From Mytilisepta virgata (Eukaryota; Mollusca; Bivalvia; Mytilida; Mytilidae): 64,000 nucleotides of DNA. The notes under the pieces are model-generated. The model had not been told where the DNA came from and made no database searches. It saw nothing but the letters and a program-made list of their open reading frames with translations. Both the position numbers and the translations under genes were made by a program. Each line of letters starts with the position of its first letter. The first letter of the stretch is position 1. Where the stretch lies: positions 2,232,001 through 2,296,000 of the forward strand of contig JAPWFG010000026.1 in the NCBI GenBank assembly GCA_028015205.1, written 5' to 3'. Of the stretch, positions 1 through 12,289 are shown piece by piece.

Positions 1-455
1 TCGGTCATGAGCTAGCAAGTTTTCCAGAGGTCACCTGCTCTCCTTGACCAATCAAAAATGGCCATCTTTAAGTTTGGAAAAATACATATACATGCTGTAC
101 ATGTATATACATGTTAGCAAAGGAACTTTTTAGCAGTAGAAATTTATTGATGAAATCAATAAACCTGAGGAATATTTATTGAATCATTAGTTACTTAACA
201 TTTCAAAACCCAATTATTCAAGGTATATAAACATGATAAAAAAATAACTGGAAATAGCTATTTTTATTTAATAAAGACATTGTAAACAGAAATTCTATAT
301 ATGAACAAAGCTATGCTGTGTTTTTAACCAGTATGACATCACAGTTGAAAGTGCAATATAAAAATATTGTGAACAAATTTAATTGAAACTACAAAATGTT
401 GAAATGTTCTGTGATTGGAGTAGAGGATTTATGTATTTAGACATGTCTTATTTTT
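1..455. other. AT-rich stretch, nothing recognised
   Basis: No splice-flanked open frame, inverted repeat or known repeat family was recognised. It probably belongs to an intron of the IAP-type gene whose 3' exons lie downstream on the plus strand, but this is inferred only from orientation. Confidence 0.4.
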
Positions 456-1952
456 AGCTCACCTGACCCAAAGGGTCAAGTGAGCTTTTCTCATCACTTG
501 GCGTCCGTCGTCCGTCGTCGTCCGTCGTCGTCCGTCGTCGTCTGTTAACTTTTACAAAAATCTTCTCCTCTGAAACTACTGGGCCAAATTGAACCAAACT
601 TGGCCACAAGCATCATTAGGGTATCTAGTTTAAAAAATGTGTCCGATGACCCCGCCTGCCAACCAACATGGCCAACATGGCTAAAAATAGAACATAGGGG
701 TAAACTGCAGTTTTTGTCTTATATCTCAAAAACTAAAGCAATTAGAGCAAAACTGGACGGGGTAAAAATGTTCATCAGGTCAAGATCTACCTGTCATGAA
801 ATTTTCAGACGAATCGATCAACCCTTTGTTGGGTTATTGCCCCTGAATTGTTAATTTTAAGGAAATTTTGCAGTTTTAGGTTATTATCTTGAATATTATT
901 ATAGATAAAGACAAATTGTAAACAGCAAAAATGTTCAACGAAGTAAGATCTACAAATAAGTCAACATGACCAAAATCATTGATTGATCCCTTATAGGAGT
1001 TTTTGCCCTTTAAAGACGGCATCCAGCGTAAACTTTCCTTTAAAGATCTTTTCCTCTCAAACCACTGGGCCAATTGAGACCAAACTTTGGTGGAATGGTC
1101 CTTGGGTGGTCCCCTTCCAAAAGTATGTCTGGCATCCCCGACTTCCAACCAAGATGGCTGCTGTTACTAAAAATAGAAAAAAGGGGGGGGGTGACTTTCA
1201 AAAATCTTCTTATATGAAACTACAAGTCCAGTTGGAACCAAAGTTGGCAGTAATAGTTCTTAGGAGGTTCTCTTTCAGAAATATGTCCAATGACCCTGAC
1301 TGTTAACCAAGATGGCCGCCACAGCCAAACTTAGTTTAACATAGGGCCCTATGGGAAAATCCATTGAAAAATCTTCTTGTCTTAAACCACTTCACCAATT
1401 GGAACCAGACTTGGCAGCAATGGTCCTTAGATGGTCCTATTTCAGAATTTTGTGGGATGACCCAGACTTTCAACCCAGATGGTCGCCACACCCGAACTTA
1501 GTTTAACATAGGGCCCTATAGGAAAAATTCATTGAAAAATCTTCTTGTCTGAAACCACTTGACATATCGGAGCCAGACTTGGCAGCATTGGTCCTTAGGA
1601 GGTCCTTTTTCAGAAATATGTCCGATCACCCGGATTGTCAACCAAGATGGCTGCCACACCGAACTTTGTTATATATTGGACCCTATAGGAAAATTCATTT
1701 AACAATTTTCTTGTCTGAAACCGCTTAGCCAGTTGGAACAAGACTTAGCAGAAATGGTCCTTAGATGGTTCTCTTTTAGAAATGTATCCGTTGACCTGGA
1801 CTAAACCAAGATGACTGCCACAGGCTCAATTAGTTTAACATAGAATCCTATAGAAAAACCAGCCAAATTGACTGCAACACTTACATTTTTAGGTCTGCTC
1901 AAGATGAAAAGTTCAATCCAGGTGAGCGATACAGGCTCTTGAGAGCCTCTAG
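456..1952 (+). mobile_element. Helentron-like non-autonomous element (HINE/pearl type), copy 1
   Basis: The 5' end is a hairpin (AGCTCACCTGACCC, then GGGTCAAGTGAGCT). The 3' end has an internal inverted copy CAGGTGAGC followed by a terminal hairpin (AGGCTCTTGAGAGCCT) and CTAG. The flanks are T on both sides and no target duplication is visible. Asymmetric terminal repeats, a 3' hairpin and T-T insertion are hallmarks of Helentron-associated elements, which in bivalves include the pearl family. The interior holds about four units of a 165-167-bp tandem repeat (AAGATGG...CCA recurring near 1308, 1477, 1643 and 1807) with a conserved block ACTTAGTTTAACATAGGRCC. A CGTCCGTCGT microsatellite follows the 5' hairpin. 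Short open frames inside are chance frames. The family name is inferred. Confidence 0.7.
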
Positions 1953-2423
1953 TCTTTTCATATCTAACCTTTACAATTATGTCAATACAACATCATACTA
2001 TTGAAATATGTAAGTGCAATATAACAAAACAGTATTTTTTATGTTAATGTCTAATGACTATTAAAATGGACAAATAATACCATAGTTCATTAAGGCACTA
2101 TTTGACTTTTATGAAGGGAGGCAAGGAATGAGTTTGGGCATTACAATTTTTTTTCACCTTAGCCTGGATATTTTTGTTTCCAAATCTAATATTGTTATTT
2201 TATTCCAGACAGTATTCTGTTCTGAATATTGTTTTGAGCCTGTCGGTTCTTGTTTTAAATTATATTTATTACACTAATTTTTTTAAAATTTTCTTTCCTT
2301 GCTGTTTCCCCCTTGTAAAAACAAATGATTGATTCCTAAGTGTAACTTAATTTAAATTTCAAAAACATTGTTTCTGTATGATGAAATGTATAAGAATATA
2401 TATTTTTTTAAATCCCTATTATT
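1953..2423. other. Spacer between two Helentron-like elements
   Basis: AT-rich with several homopolymer runs. No gene or repeat was recognised. Confidence 0.4.
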
Positions 2424-4521
2424 AGCTCACCTGACCCAAGGTCAGGTGAGCTATTCTCATCACTTGGCGTCCGTCGTCGTGCGTTAACTTTTACAAAAAT
2501 CTTCTCCTCTGAAACTACTGGGCCAAATGGAACCAAACTTGGCAAAAAGCATCTTTAGGGTATCTAGTTTAAAAAATGTGTCCGATGACCCTGCCTGCCA
2601 ACCAATATGGTCGACATGGCTAAAAATAGAACATAGGGGTAAACTGTAGTTTTTGGCTTATATCTCAAAAACTAAAGCATTTAGAGCAAAACTGACAAAG
2701 TAAAAATGTTCATCAGGTCAAGATCTACTTGCCATGAAATTTTCTATATGAATCAGTCAACTCTTAGTGGGGTTATTGCCCCTGAATTGTTAATTTTAAG
2801 GAGATTTTGTGGTTTTAGTTTATTATTTTTAATAATATTATATTATATTATTATAGATTAAGGCAAACTGTAAACAGCAAAAATGTTCAACAAAGTAACA
2901 TCTACAAAAAAGTCAACATGACCAAAATCATTGATTGACCCCTTGTAGGAGTTTTTGCCCTTTAAAGACAGCATCCACCATAAACTTTCCTTTAAAGATC
3001 ATTTCCTCTGAAACCACTGGGCCAATTGGGACCCAACTTTGGTGGAATGGTTCTTGCGTGGTCCTCTTCCAAAGCTATGTCCGGCATTCCCGACTTCCAA
3101 CCGACATGGCTTCTGTTACTAAAAATAGAAAAAGGGAGGATGAATTTCAAAAATCTTCTTCTATGAAACTACAATCCAATTGGAACCAAACTTGGCAGTA
3201 ATGGGCCTTAGGAGGTTCTCTTTCAGAATATGTCCACTGACCCGGACTGTTAACCAAGATGGCTGCCACAGCTGAATTTAGTTTAACAAAAGTCCCTATG
3301 GGAAAATTCATTGAAAAATCTTCTTGTCTGAAACCTCTTGACCAATTATACCAAGACTTGGCATCAGTGGTCCTTAGATGATCCTCTTTCAGAATTGTGT
3401 CTGATGACCAGGACTGTCAACCTTGTGAGCTAGCACATTAAAAATCCGACTTAGCGTGTCGGTCTAGTACAAAGCAGGGATCATATCAACATGTTCTCGT
3501 CCTGATATGCACCTGGTTGCCACTGGACGTTAAACAACAATCATCCATCCATCCATCAACCAATATGGCTGCCAAAACCGAACTTAGTTTAAAATAGGGC
3601 CCTATGGGAAATTCATTGAAAAGTCTTCTTCTCTGAAACAACTTGACCAATTGGAACCAGACTAGGCATCAATGGTCCTTAGGAGGTCCTCTTTCAGAAA
3701 TGTGTTGGATTTTGTGGACTGTGAACCAAGATGGCCACCACAGCCGAACTTAGTTTAACATAGGACCCTATGAGACATTCACTCAAAAATCTTCTTGTCT
3801 GAAACTGCTAAGCTAATTAGGACTAGACTTGGTAGCAATGGTTCTTAGATTGTCCTCTTTCAGAATTGTGTCCGATGACCTAGACTGTGAACCAAGATGC
3901 CGCCACAGCTGAACTTAGTTTAACATAGTGCCCTATGGGAAAATTCACTGAAAAATCTTCTTGTCTGAAACCACTTGATATATTGGAACCAGCAGTGGTT
4001 CTTAGAGGTCCTCTTTCAGAAATGTGTCGAATTTCATGGCCTGTGAACATAGATGACCACCACAGCCAAACTTAGTTTAATTTAAGACCCTATGGAAAAT
4101 TAACTCAAAAATCTTTTTTGTCTGAAACTACTTAGCCCATTGGAACTAAACTTGGCAGCATTGGTCCTTAGATGGTCCTCCTTCAGAATGATGTCAGATC
4201 ACATGGAATGTAAACCAAAATGGTCGCCATGGCCGAACTTAGTTAAATATAGGATCCTATGGGAAAATTCATTTAAACATCTTCTTGTCTGAAACCACTA
4301 AGCCAATTGGAACAAGACTTAGCTGTAATGGTCCTTAGATGGTCCTCTTTTAAAAATGTGTCCATTGACCTGGACTGTCAACCAGGATGTCTGCCACAGC
4401 TGAACTTAGTTTAACATAGAACCCTGTAGAAAAACCAGCCAAATTGACTGCAACACTTTAGTCCTGCTCAAGGTGAAAAGTTAAATCCAGGTGAGCGATA
4501 CAGGCTCTTGACAGCCTCTAG
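2424..4521 (+). mobile_element. Helentron-like non-autonomous element, copy 2
   Basis: Same termini as the copy at 456: 5' hairpin AGCTCACCTGACC, 3' CAGGTGAGC followed by the hairpin AGGCTCTTGACAGCCT and CTAG, T on both flanks. The core array has about seven units of roughly 165 bp (the ATGGCYGCCA block recurs near 3255, 3563, 3728, 3896, 4050, 4218 and 4384), interrupted by a SINE at 3423-3555. The two copies sit 471 bp apart in the same orientation, as expected for separate insertions or a local duplication. Confidence 0.7.
3423..3555 (+). mobile_element. 5'-truncated SINE inside the Helentron-like core array
   Basis: Flanked by a 6-bp duplication TCAACC (3417-3422 and 3556-3561). It matches the 3' half of the full-length SINE at 60595-60936: CGGTCTAGTACAAAGCAG, TTCTCGTCCTGATATGC, then CACTGGACGTTAAACAACAA and a (CATC)n tail. 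5' truncation and a simple-repeat tail fit LINE-driven retrotransposition. Confidence 0.75.
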
Positions 4522-5628
4522 TTTTATTTTACTGCCATTAAAATTTATTTAAACATTTTACATTTGTGTACGAACATCATTTATATTATACCAGTAGTAT
4601 AGTGAAACTTGTCTAAACTGAACACTTTATAAATTGTAAACCCATCTAAACTGAAAACGTATTAGGACTTCCAGTTCTTATCAAGGAGTTTGATTTAGAC
4701 ATGGTTTATTGTACATGTATGTGTAAGTTTTACTGATGTTTCATTAATCTTCACATGAGATATGCTAGGTTTTATCTACTGCTAATTATTTTATAAGGAT
4801 ATGTAAGCTACATGTGTATGCAAAACAAATAATGATTATTTCTAGTCAACACATCTATGTAGTTAAAAAATGCATTTATGTAAAAAAAACAGTTTCCACT
4901 TCTTAAGGGTATACAGTCATGTAAACTTTGTTCCGTTTTTTTTTATATTCTTTTTAGGTAACTTCATTTAGCTTTAAATACAATTTTTTTTAAGTAGCAA
5001 TTCCAATTTGTGAAAGTAAGAGGCTACTGGCTTATGGATAAGTATTCTCCATTTTTTTAACATGTGAGTTGTCTCCCATTTACAGAGTTACCCGCTCCTT
5101 GAAGAAGATGTCTTCAATAGATATCAATGGACAAATTGTCATTTTCTGCAAAATATTTTTTCTTCCTAACAATATCCTCAGCACACATTAATGATAATGT
5201 TTTGGGTAATATTTTCCAATAATTTTCGATGTCTGATGAAGGCCTCCCCAAATTCAAATTGTTCTTGGAAAAAATTAAAAATAATGTTTATGCTTTATAT
5301 TTAATATAATACACCTTCTGTCACGAAAGATAACTCATGCATATGGGAGACAACTTAATTATCCACAGGTAGGGAATTGTAAGAAAAAATTTGCCCAAGT
5401 AGGCTGCTAAGACACAAAGAGTAGCACATGGAAATCTACCATATACTGAAAATACACTTTTGAAAGCCCTAAATGCTATACACTAATTTACCGATGTAAA
5501 AAAACTACCTAGGAAACATTTTTTCTGTTATATAAACATAATGAAGATTATTGTAAAAGTAAGCAGTTTATAACTTATGTACAAAATATAATAAAAAATA
5601 TTGAAATGAAGTTATATTTTTGTTTCAG

Positions 5629-5659
5629 TGTGTCCAACAAGGAATACCTATTGATATAA
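5629..5659 (+). CDS. Candidate 31-bp micro-exon of the IAP-type gene
   Basis: A strong acceptor (TTTTTGTTTCAG) and donor (GTAAGT) bracket 31 bp that read CVQQGIPIDI plus one base in phase 0. That single base joins the phase-1 start of the exon at 12961 without a stop, giving ...IDI-R-FAMDTSG... The phase match supports membership of the same transcript. The short length and the 7.3-kb intron to the next exon keep this tentative. Upstream exons (BIR domains would be expected) were not found and probably lie before the window. Confidence 0.4.
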
Positions 5660-8255
5660 GTAAGTTGGAAAATAATAATAACCTACATGTAAAGCACCAG
5701 CTGCTTTTCTTTCCTTGGTAACTTTGTCTGTTTCTGCTTGTCTTTTCCCATCTAACTTAACACTAGTGGAGATGTGTCCCACAAAGTTAATTCATGGCAG
5801 AATTATAAATAATTTTGCCTAAAAAATTTTAGAATGTATGTAGTGCAGTTTAGTGTATTTTGAAGCATTTAAATTCGACGTTCTTTTGGTCATCACCTTT
5901 GCTGCAACAACCTAACAGATTTATTTTGGATAGTTTAAATGTGTTCAATATTTATTTTAAGATAAAAGAGTATTGTTTTCCTCTTAATTACCAATTATAT
6001 ATAAAAGGATGAAAAACATTGCTGTCAAATAAACCACTTAATGCTTCTTTTTATTACTGGTCTCTTTGTGCTTGTATTTTTCAAATCACTTAACACTGGT
6101 GGAGAGGAGTATCTTGCACATAGTGTGCAGTGTGTTGTGAGTATATTAAATCTGATGTTTTGGGCGTTCATTTACTTCAGAGGGTTTTACACCTGTAATG
6201 CTAGGGTTTGGTTAGGGTAAACTGAGGGACGAGTAGGTTAAGGTTTAGGAATATTTCAGGAAACCTATAAATTGGGTGGGATTCCAAAAGTAAATGAAGC
6301 TAGGCCATATTTTTGTTGCCCACAAGACCATAAACAGATACAGATTAAGAGAATAAAGAGTGTTAATTTTTCTTTTTTGACGGTTAATTGTCGAAAATAA
6401 GGACATGTGGTAGAAATCAATCTATTAACACTGCAGTTTTATGCAATAGCACAGACTAAAATATATGACACATTAAAATTATAGCTCAACTTTTCAGCAG
6501 CCTATATCAAGATAATGACACTGCTGTGTGTATGTAAAATATAGTCAGACGATCACCTCCACATGTTTAATTTCATTGGTGTTTGATTCTATTGAATACT
6601 ATTCAAAATGCATTTGTCAAGTTAGCAAAACTACATGTATAGATGCAATGATATCATGACTATGTATACAACTTATTATAACTTCTTACTTGTTCAAAGC
6701 TATTTCATGCTCTGTTAACCTGATCCCTTCAAATCATTTCCTGGATAAGGATTTGATATTTTCCAATCTCAATTGACCTCATATATTAATGATATCTGTT
6801 GAATGGATGAAGGGTAGAAAGTAACATTGTTACCAGTTGCAAATAAAAGATTTTTCCCCAGGCTTGATTTCAAAATGCAAGATTAAGACTCACAAAAACC
6901 AATCGTAAAATCTAACGGCATCCTTTCACACTGAAATTATAGAAACTGAATGCAGAGAAACTAATTCATTGTTTCATAAATCAACTCAACGGCCACGGGA
7001 ACAGCATGGGTTCAGAAAGCTGAATATCTAACAGTTATTATTAGGAACAAATGAAAAACATCTACAATGACATTACAGAATGTTCGTTGAGACATAGATG
7101 ATGTAGATATGATATATGGCTTAAAAAACTTTAAAAGGATCTCTACGGTTGTATTCAGCAGAATCTATAAATTTAAAAATATTAGTACGGGTACGCAGTA
7201 CTGAGCTTACCCTTCAAGAACAGGCTCATCCTGTATCATCTACCAAGTAATGAAATGGCGAAGAACAATAAATATGACAAATCAATCAACAGACACCATT
7301 CAACAGTTCTTCAGACGAAAATAACAATGAAGAGCGCAAGATAAATATATATGAAGAACAGTGGAATAAGATAAACAAAACAACAACAAAAAAGACGTAT
7401 AACAGTAAAGATCCAAAATTAACGCCACGACAGACGTCAGACAAAAATAACATAAAGGAGAACAAAACACAAACATAGAAACTGTTACACCAGATTCGAG
7501 TCTGGCTAGCTTGATTTGGTCCTGAAACTTGGCAGTTCTGGAATTTTCTGGGTACCCTTTAAAACACAACATAAAACCAATACAGTTCGGTTACCTATAA
7601 ATTAACCGCTAGCTGGAAATATTAAAATTGATTGATTGAACAATCATAATTTCGACAGCAGGGTCAAAATTCTCTTTAATACTGTAACAGTAAAACTAGC
7701 TAATGATATCACAGCTGCTTATCGAACGCTGTCCCTCTGTTATAAACGGAATAGTCGGTAATATATTTTATGCTATCTCGTCATAGAGTTCAATAGGAAT
7801 CGTTAGAATTCGTTAGACACCAGGATATTGTCAGAGTTTGTTCAGACAATTAGCAATGATAACTTTAAACCAAATTTTATTTGTACTACAATCTAAATTC
7901 ACGAAAACGGGGTTCTTGAGAAGAATAGTTTATGCTTTATCGAATATTCACTCCTTACTACCTACAAATTTAGGACAAACATAGTAAGCAAGTAGGTTTG
8001 TATACGTATATTTTGAAGTTCTAATGCATGCCATTTACATAAAAAGGTCATATCACAAATAATGGAAACCAACCAAGTAAAAATGACCGATTAAAGATGA
8101 AATGTATAGAACTGGTATAATCTTAGGGTTGCAGTTGAGCCAAAACAGGGAGAATATGCATTTTTGCTTCTGAAGTAAAAACAGACAAAATGCGGACACG
8201 AAATCGAACAATACAAAACAGAAAGCATAAAAACTAAAAGCTATGGAGAAAGCAA

Positions 8256-8435
8256 AGAGGACAAATATACCTAAGGGGAAAAAAGCGGTTCCTGCTCCAT
8301 ATACGGCACCGTCCAGAAGTTCAACAAAGTCAATCCGATGGTAGTCACAAATCGGTGGAAGTACAGGAAATGTTACGACAGTGGGAACAGGTCCAACATC
8401 ATCTTGGATATTGGAACACTGTAACAATCAACTCA
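8256..8435 (-). repeat. Dispersed repeat family D, fragment
   Basis: Shares runs with 28281-28600 and 45075-45385, and in inverse orientation with 13290-13460: AGGACAAATATACCTAAGG, TCCTGCTC...ATACGGCACC, GGTAGTCACAAATCGGTGG and ACAGGTCCAACATCATCTT. The minus strand reads without stops here (VGPVPTVVTFPVLPPICDYH) and the same peptide trace (TICDYHWID) is seen at 45290, so the family may derive from a coding or transposon 3' region. Family unknown. Confidence 0.55.
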
Positions 8436-8932
8436 CGTGAGCCCGGTTCCTGACATTATCGACATATACGACATTTGACACGATGGTACGAAATGGTCAG
8501 TGCGGTAGTGGATATTTTATGATACGAGAACATTGTAATGACCAATGCAATATTCATAGCAACATACACTTGCCCTCGAGTATCACAATATATTAAGTAA
8601 TGTTAAATCGAAAGATTTACCTATTTTCCATTGTTAACGCCCTGAAGTCATATTTGTTTCAGTTTGAAAACAGATCGGATAGGTGGAGCACAAATGACAC
8701 CCATATGAATGGCCATCGAGTTATATATAAGGTGTAAATTGTAGACAAATAAGGTGTAACTTAGTCCTCACTTCCGTGTCCAGCACCTTATGCATCTTCT
8801 TTTTTGTGGGAATCCTGTTTTGTATTGCTTAAGTTTTTCCTTGGTGTGTTATATTTTTTCTCTTTTTCCTTCACTATTTAATCTTTTCAGTAATTGTTCT
8901 CTTATAGATTCGAAATGATTAACAAGAGGCTT

Positions 8933-9700
8933 CCAGGAGCCTGTTTCGCTCACCTGGATTTATACCTTCACCAGAACTAAAAATGTGACTGGTACAATGT
9001 AGTCATATTGTTGTTTGTTGCTGAGAGTTACGAGTAACTGATGTCATCTTATTTCTACTAACTTTGCTTTCATTTGGCATTATGGTGTCAGACTAAAAAT
9101 GTCATTAAGTGAATTTCCCCATTGGGACATGTGTTAAACAAAGGCTTCCTATTGCAACCGTCTTGGCTGACGACTTGGGTCATCATATATACTTTTGATA
9201 AGGAGTTATACCACAAAATCCCCGAGTGGTTTCAGAGGAAAACTCTTAGAAACATTTTCCCATTCGGTCCTTGGTTAAACTAAGACGGCTATCGTCACCG
9301 TCTTTCCGGGTTGCCCGTTTCGACAATCAAAATTTTGAAACAGACCCACATTTGAACCATTTCTGCCTAGGTTGGTTCAATTTACATTATTTAGCCTAAG
9401 CTTGTAGTTTAATACAAGCAGTATACGTGAATTTTCCCATAGGGTCCAATGTTTAAAGTTGATCGGCTATTACGGCCATCTTGGTTTGCGAACAAGGTCA
9501 CTGGACATGATATTGAAAGAGAATCACCAAAGGCCCATTTTACCACAGTTTGTTCTCAACTGTCGCAGTGGTGTCAAAGGAGAGGACCTTTAAAAAAATT
9601 TCCTTTGCTAAACTATGTTGTGGCAGCCATCTTGGTTGACAATCTGTGTCATGGAAAATACTGTGAAACATTTATATTCGTGGTACATCAATTTTAGTGG
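8933..9700 (-). mobile_element. Helentron-like element, minus orientation, degenerate
   Basis: The left edge CAAGAGGCTTCCAGGAGCCTG then CGCTCACCTGGA is the reverse complement of the 3' hairpin and CAGGTGAGCG seen in the complete copies, with CTTG in place of CTAG. The interior has the GCAGCCATCTTGGTTGAC block. The opposite (5') end was not located, so the right boundary is approximate. Confidence 0.5.
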
Positions 9701-9818
9701 ATTTCGTGGACAGTGCAATTCATGAATTTAAAAACTAAACGAAACTTATATTTTCAATCGTTTTATCAAGAGGAAATAAAAAAGATCGAGGTCCATTCTA
9801 CGGAATATCTGTAGTGCC

Positions 9819-11940
9819 ATGCACAAAATAAATTACAACTCCTGCGCACGAGTTACTAACTTAAGGGCACGAGTCTCAGAAGTTGAGCGCACGAGTTCTT
9901 ATTAAAAGGCTGGTTAATTATATGAGGATGTAGGTAAATAGGAGAGCGGGGGGGGTTCATTTATGAGCTGTGCTCACAGTAATTTTAGTTTAAGATTTAA
10001 GTTTTCTTTGTTGTATGTATTCGAGTGACGTTCACGTAATGTTATTCTGAAAGTTCAGCAAACATAGAGATTTGTTAAAGTCTTTGGAATTGAATTAAAT
10101 AACTGTATCTTGAAAACAGCAATAAAGGACTATAACTCCTATAAGTTGTTGTACAACACCAACCAACTAGTAGGACTTCTAATGAACATCTTTGCAGTTT
10201 ATCAATTATGTTTTCAAGATAAAGGATAAAGTTGAAATGTTTGAAACCAATTTATCTATATGCTTTAAAATTACTTACACCGGACAGACAGACGACATTG
10301 ATGACAGTAGATCATAGTTTAGCTAAAAGTACCCAAACAATTTTAGTTTCTTTTATGACATTGGTAATCCATAGACTACTTGATCTCGATAAGTACAAGT
10401 CCTAGCTATATACCAAGTTAAGTTGAAACCCATCCAAGGATGTTCAGCTCAAAATGTTGATAAAAATGTTTTGCACAAACTGATGGATGGACAATTATTG
10501 CATTATCGTATTCTTTTCACAACTTCCTTCGTGAATGGATAATACAAAGTGTGCTACAGTTTGACTACACAATATAACATTATCTTAATTAAAAAACACT
10601 AACATACTTGCTTGTAATGTTTATTAGACCCCTGCTTTGTAAAGCGGAGGTAAAATGTATATAGTGCTATGGGAGTCCGTCCGTCCGTCCGGTATCAATA
10701 TGTTCCACTTTTGTATCCGGAACTCCTAAACCACTTATTATAATTAAATGAAACTTTCTCAGATTCTTTATCATATAATGCCATTGTGCACCTATTTGTT
10801 ATGTGATAAACATAATTTTTGGGGTGTCTTTTCCCAAAACACGGAGTTTGCCATTGCCTTATAATTATATGGGGTTATCCATTTTGTTTCCACAACTCCT
10901 CCTTAGCCACATACTATAATTTAATGAAACTTTCTCAGATTCCCAACCATATAATGCCATTGTGCACCTCCTATTTTGTTTGTGGCCAAAATATTCAAAA
11001 TCATTTCGGAGAACTGTTTTTCTTGATGGGGGAGGGGGGTACGCATTCTGTCTCTGCAACTCCTCCTTAACCACATTATAATTAAATGAAACTTTCTCAG
11101 ATTCTTAACCATACAATGGCATTGAGCACCTCCTATTTTATTTATTGGTCAAAATTTTGTTGGGGTTTCTTTTTTCAAAACAGGGAATTGCCAAAACACG
11201 GACTTCTTCCATTGCAAGCGGCGGGGGTATCATTTTGTGAGGTTTGATCACAGTACCTCTAGATTTTGCTTGTATTTCTCCCAAAAAGCCTTAAAATTTA
11301 CCAACATAGATAAAATAAAATTCTTCACCGGACGCAGCTGGATACAATCGAAAAACCGTTGATATTGCATGGCCTAAAAGCCAGTTCTATACGGAAAACT
11401 TTATTACAAACCCAATCAAAATTGGCCAATATATATCAAGTCACTTTTGAATTGATGAAAATGTATGTTTCTGGTCCACGGAAAACAAACGTTCACAAAG
11501 GACGACGCCGACAACGCCACATCAATATAGGATATTCAACAAATTTGCAGTCATATAAAAACTGTTCAATTCAATACATAAATATGTACCTATCTGTATA
11601 AACTTTAAATGATTCAAATACTTTTCTTTTCAAAACTGAGAATTTCAATTCACAAGACTTTAACAAATCTCAGTGTTTGCTGAACTTTCAGAATAACATT
11701 AAGCGATCGTCCCTCGAATACCTACAAAAAAGAGAACTTAAATTTAAAACAAGAATTAATGTGAGCACAGCTCACAAATGGATTACCCCTCCCCGCTCCC
11801 CTATTTACCTATATCCCTATGTAACCAGCCTTATAATTAAAAGGTGTGCGCTCAAGTTAGTAACTCATGGACTCAAGATATGAAACTCGTGCGCTCAAGT
11901 TTGTTACTCGTGGGCACGTGTTGTAATTTATTTTTTGCAT
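9819..11940. mobile_element. Long-TIR DNA element with iterated subterminal motif
   Basis: About 270 bp at 9819-10090 is repeated in inverted orientation at 11650-11940: ATGCACAAAATAAATTACAA at the left edge against TTGTAATTTATTTTTTGCAT at the right edge, and CAGCAAACATAGAGATTTG against CAAATCTCAGTGTTTGCTG further in. Near each tip an 11-bp motif GCGCACGAGTT (with GGGCACGAGT variants) recurs three times at about 24-bp spacing, like transposase-binding repeats. No transposase frame was recognised and no clear target duplication seen. Another repeat (10622-11243) is nested inside. Superfamily not assigned. Confidence 0.6.
10622..11243 (+). repeat. Interspersed element with about 162-176-bp internal tandem units
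   Basis: Begins AGACCCCTGCTTTGTAAAGC, followed by (GTCC)n, and ends GCAAGCGGCGGGGGTATCA. In between, three units share CAACTCCTCCTTAACCACA, AATGAAACTTTCTCAGATTC and ATGCCATTGTGCACCTCCTA. The ends are weakly complementary (CCCCTGCTT / AAGCGGCGGGGG). Architecture resembles the Helentron-like copies but the core sequence is unrelated. Short open frames on both strands here are by-products of the repeat. Confidence 0.55.
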
Positions 11941-12289
11941 TATTTTTTCCAGAACTTCCGTACCTTTCCATTGTTTGATCTTCAGTAAATATATCTCAAA
12001 CAAATGAGTATGAATATCAATGTTGACTGGGAAGAATCGTTTTAGCTTGCTACAGGAAGATATTTTGGCTTAGATAGATATATAAATACCTAAAATTACG
12101 TGAAAAATTTCGTAATAAAGTACTTATGAGATTTGAAAAAATAATAAATATAGTTAATAAGTAATTTCATTTGGTTGTGTTTTTAGCTTGGCAAACACTG
12201 TTCTGACAATGTTTTGTTTTGAACAAGCCTCTAACTATAATAAGATAATAACGCTTTCGTTGATTGCCAACTAAAATAACTGAATTCAC

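Larger units (their letters stand above)
4522..8932. other. Probable intron sequence of the IAP-type gene, mostly anonymous
   Basis: AT-rich. It contains the candidate micro-exon at 5629-5659 and pieces of two dispersed families. One, at about 7438-7510, resembles 53805-53880 (AACAAAACACAAACATA). The other is the repeat near 8256-8435. Apart from these no exon, hairpin or array was recognised. Confidence 0.4.

Noticed and set aside
876..1306. Overlapping open frames of 90 and 107 aa
   Set aside because: They lie in the Helentron-like core repeat and recur wherever the repeat does; no domain.
456..4521. Classical Helitron rather than Helentron-like elements
   Set aside because: The 3' hairpin plus CTAG fits both, but the 5' hairpin, the internal right inverted repeat and T-T flanks fit Helentron-associated elements better. 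Not decisive.
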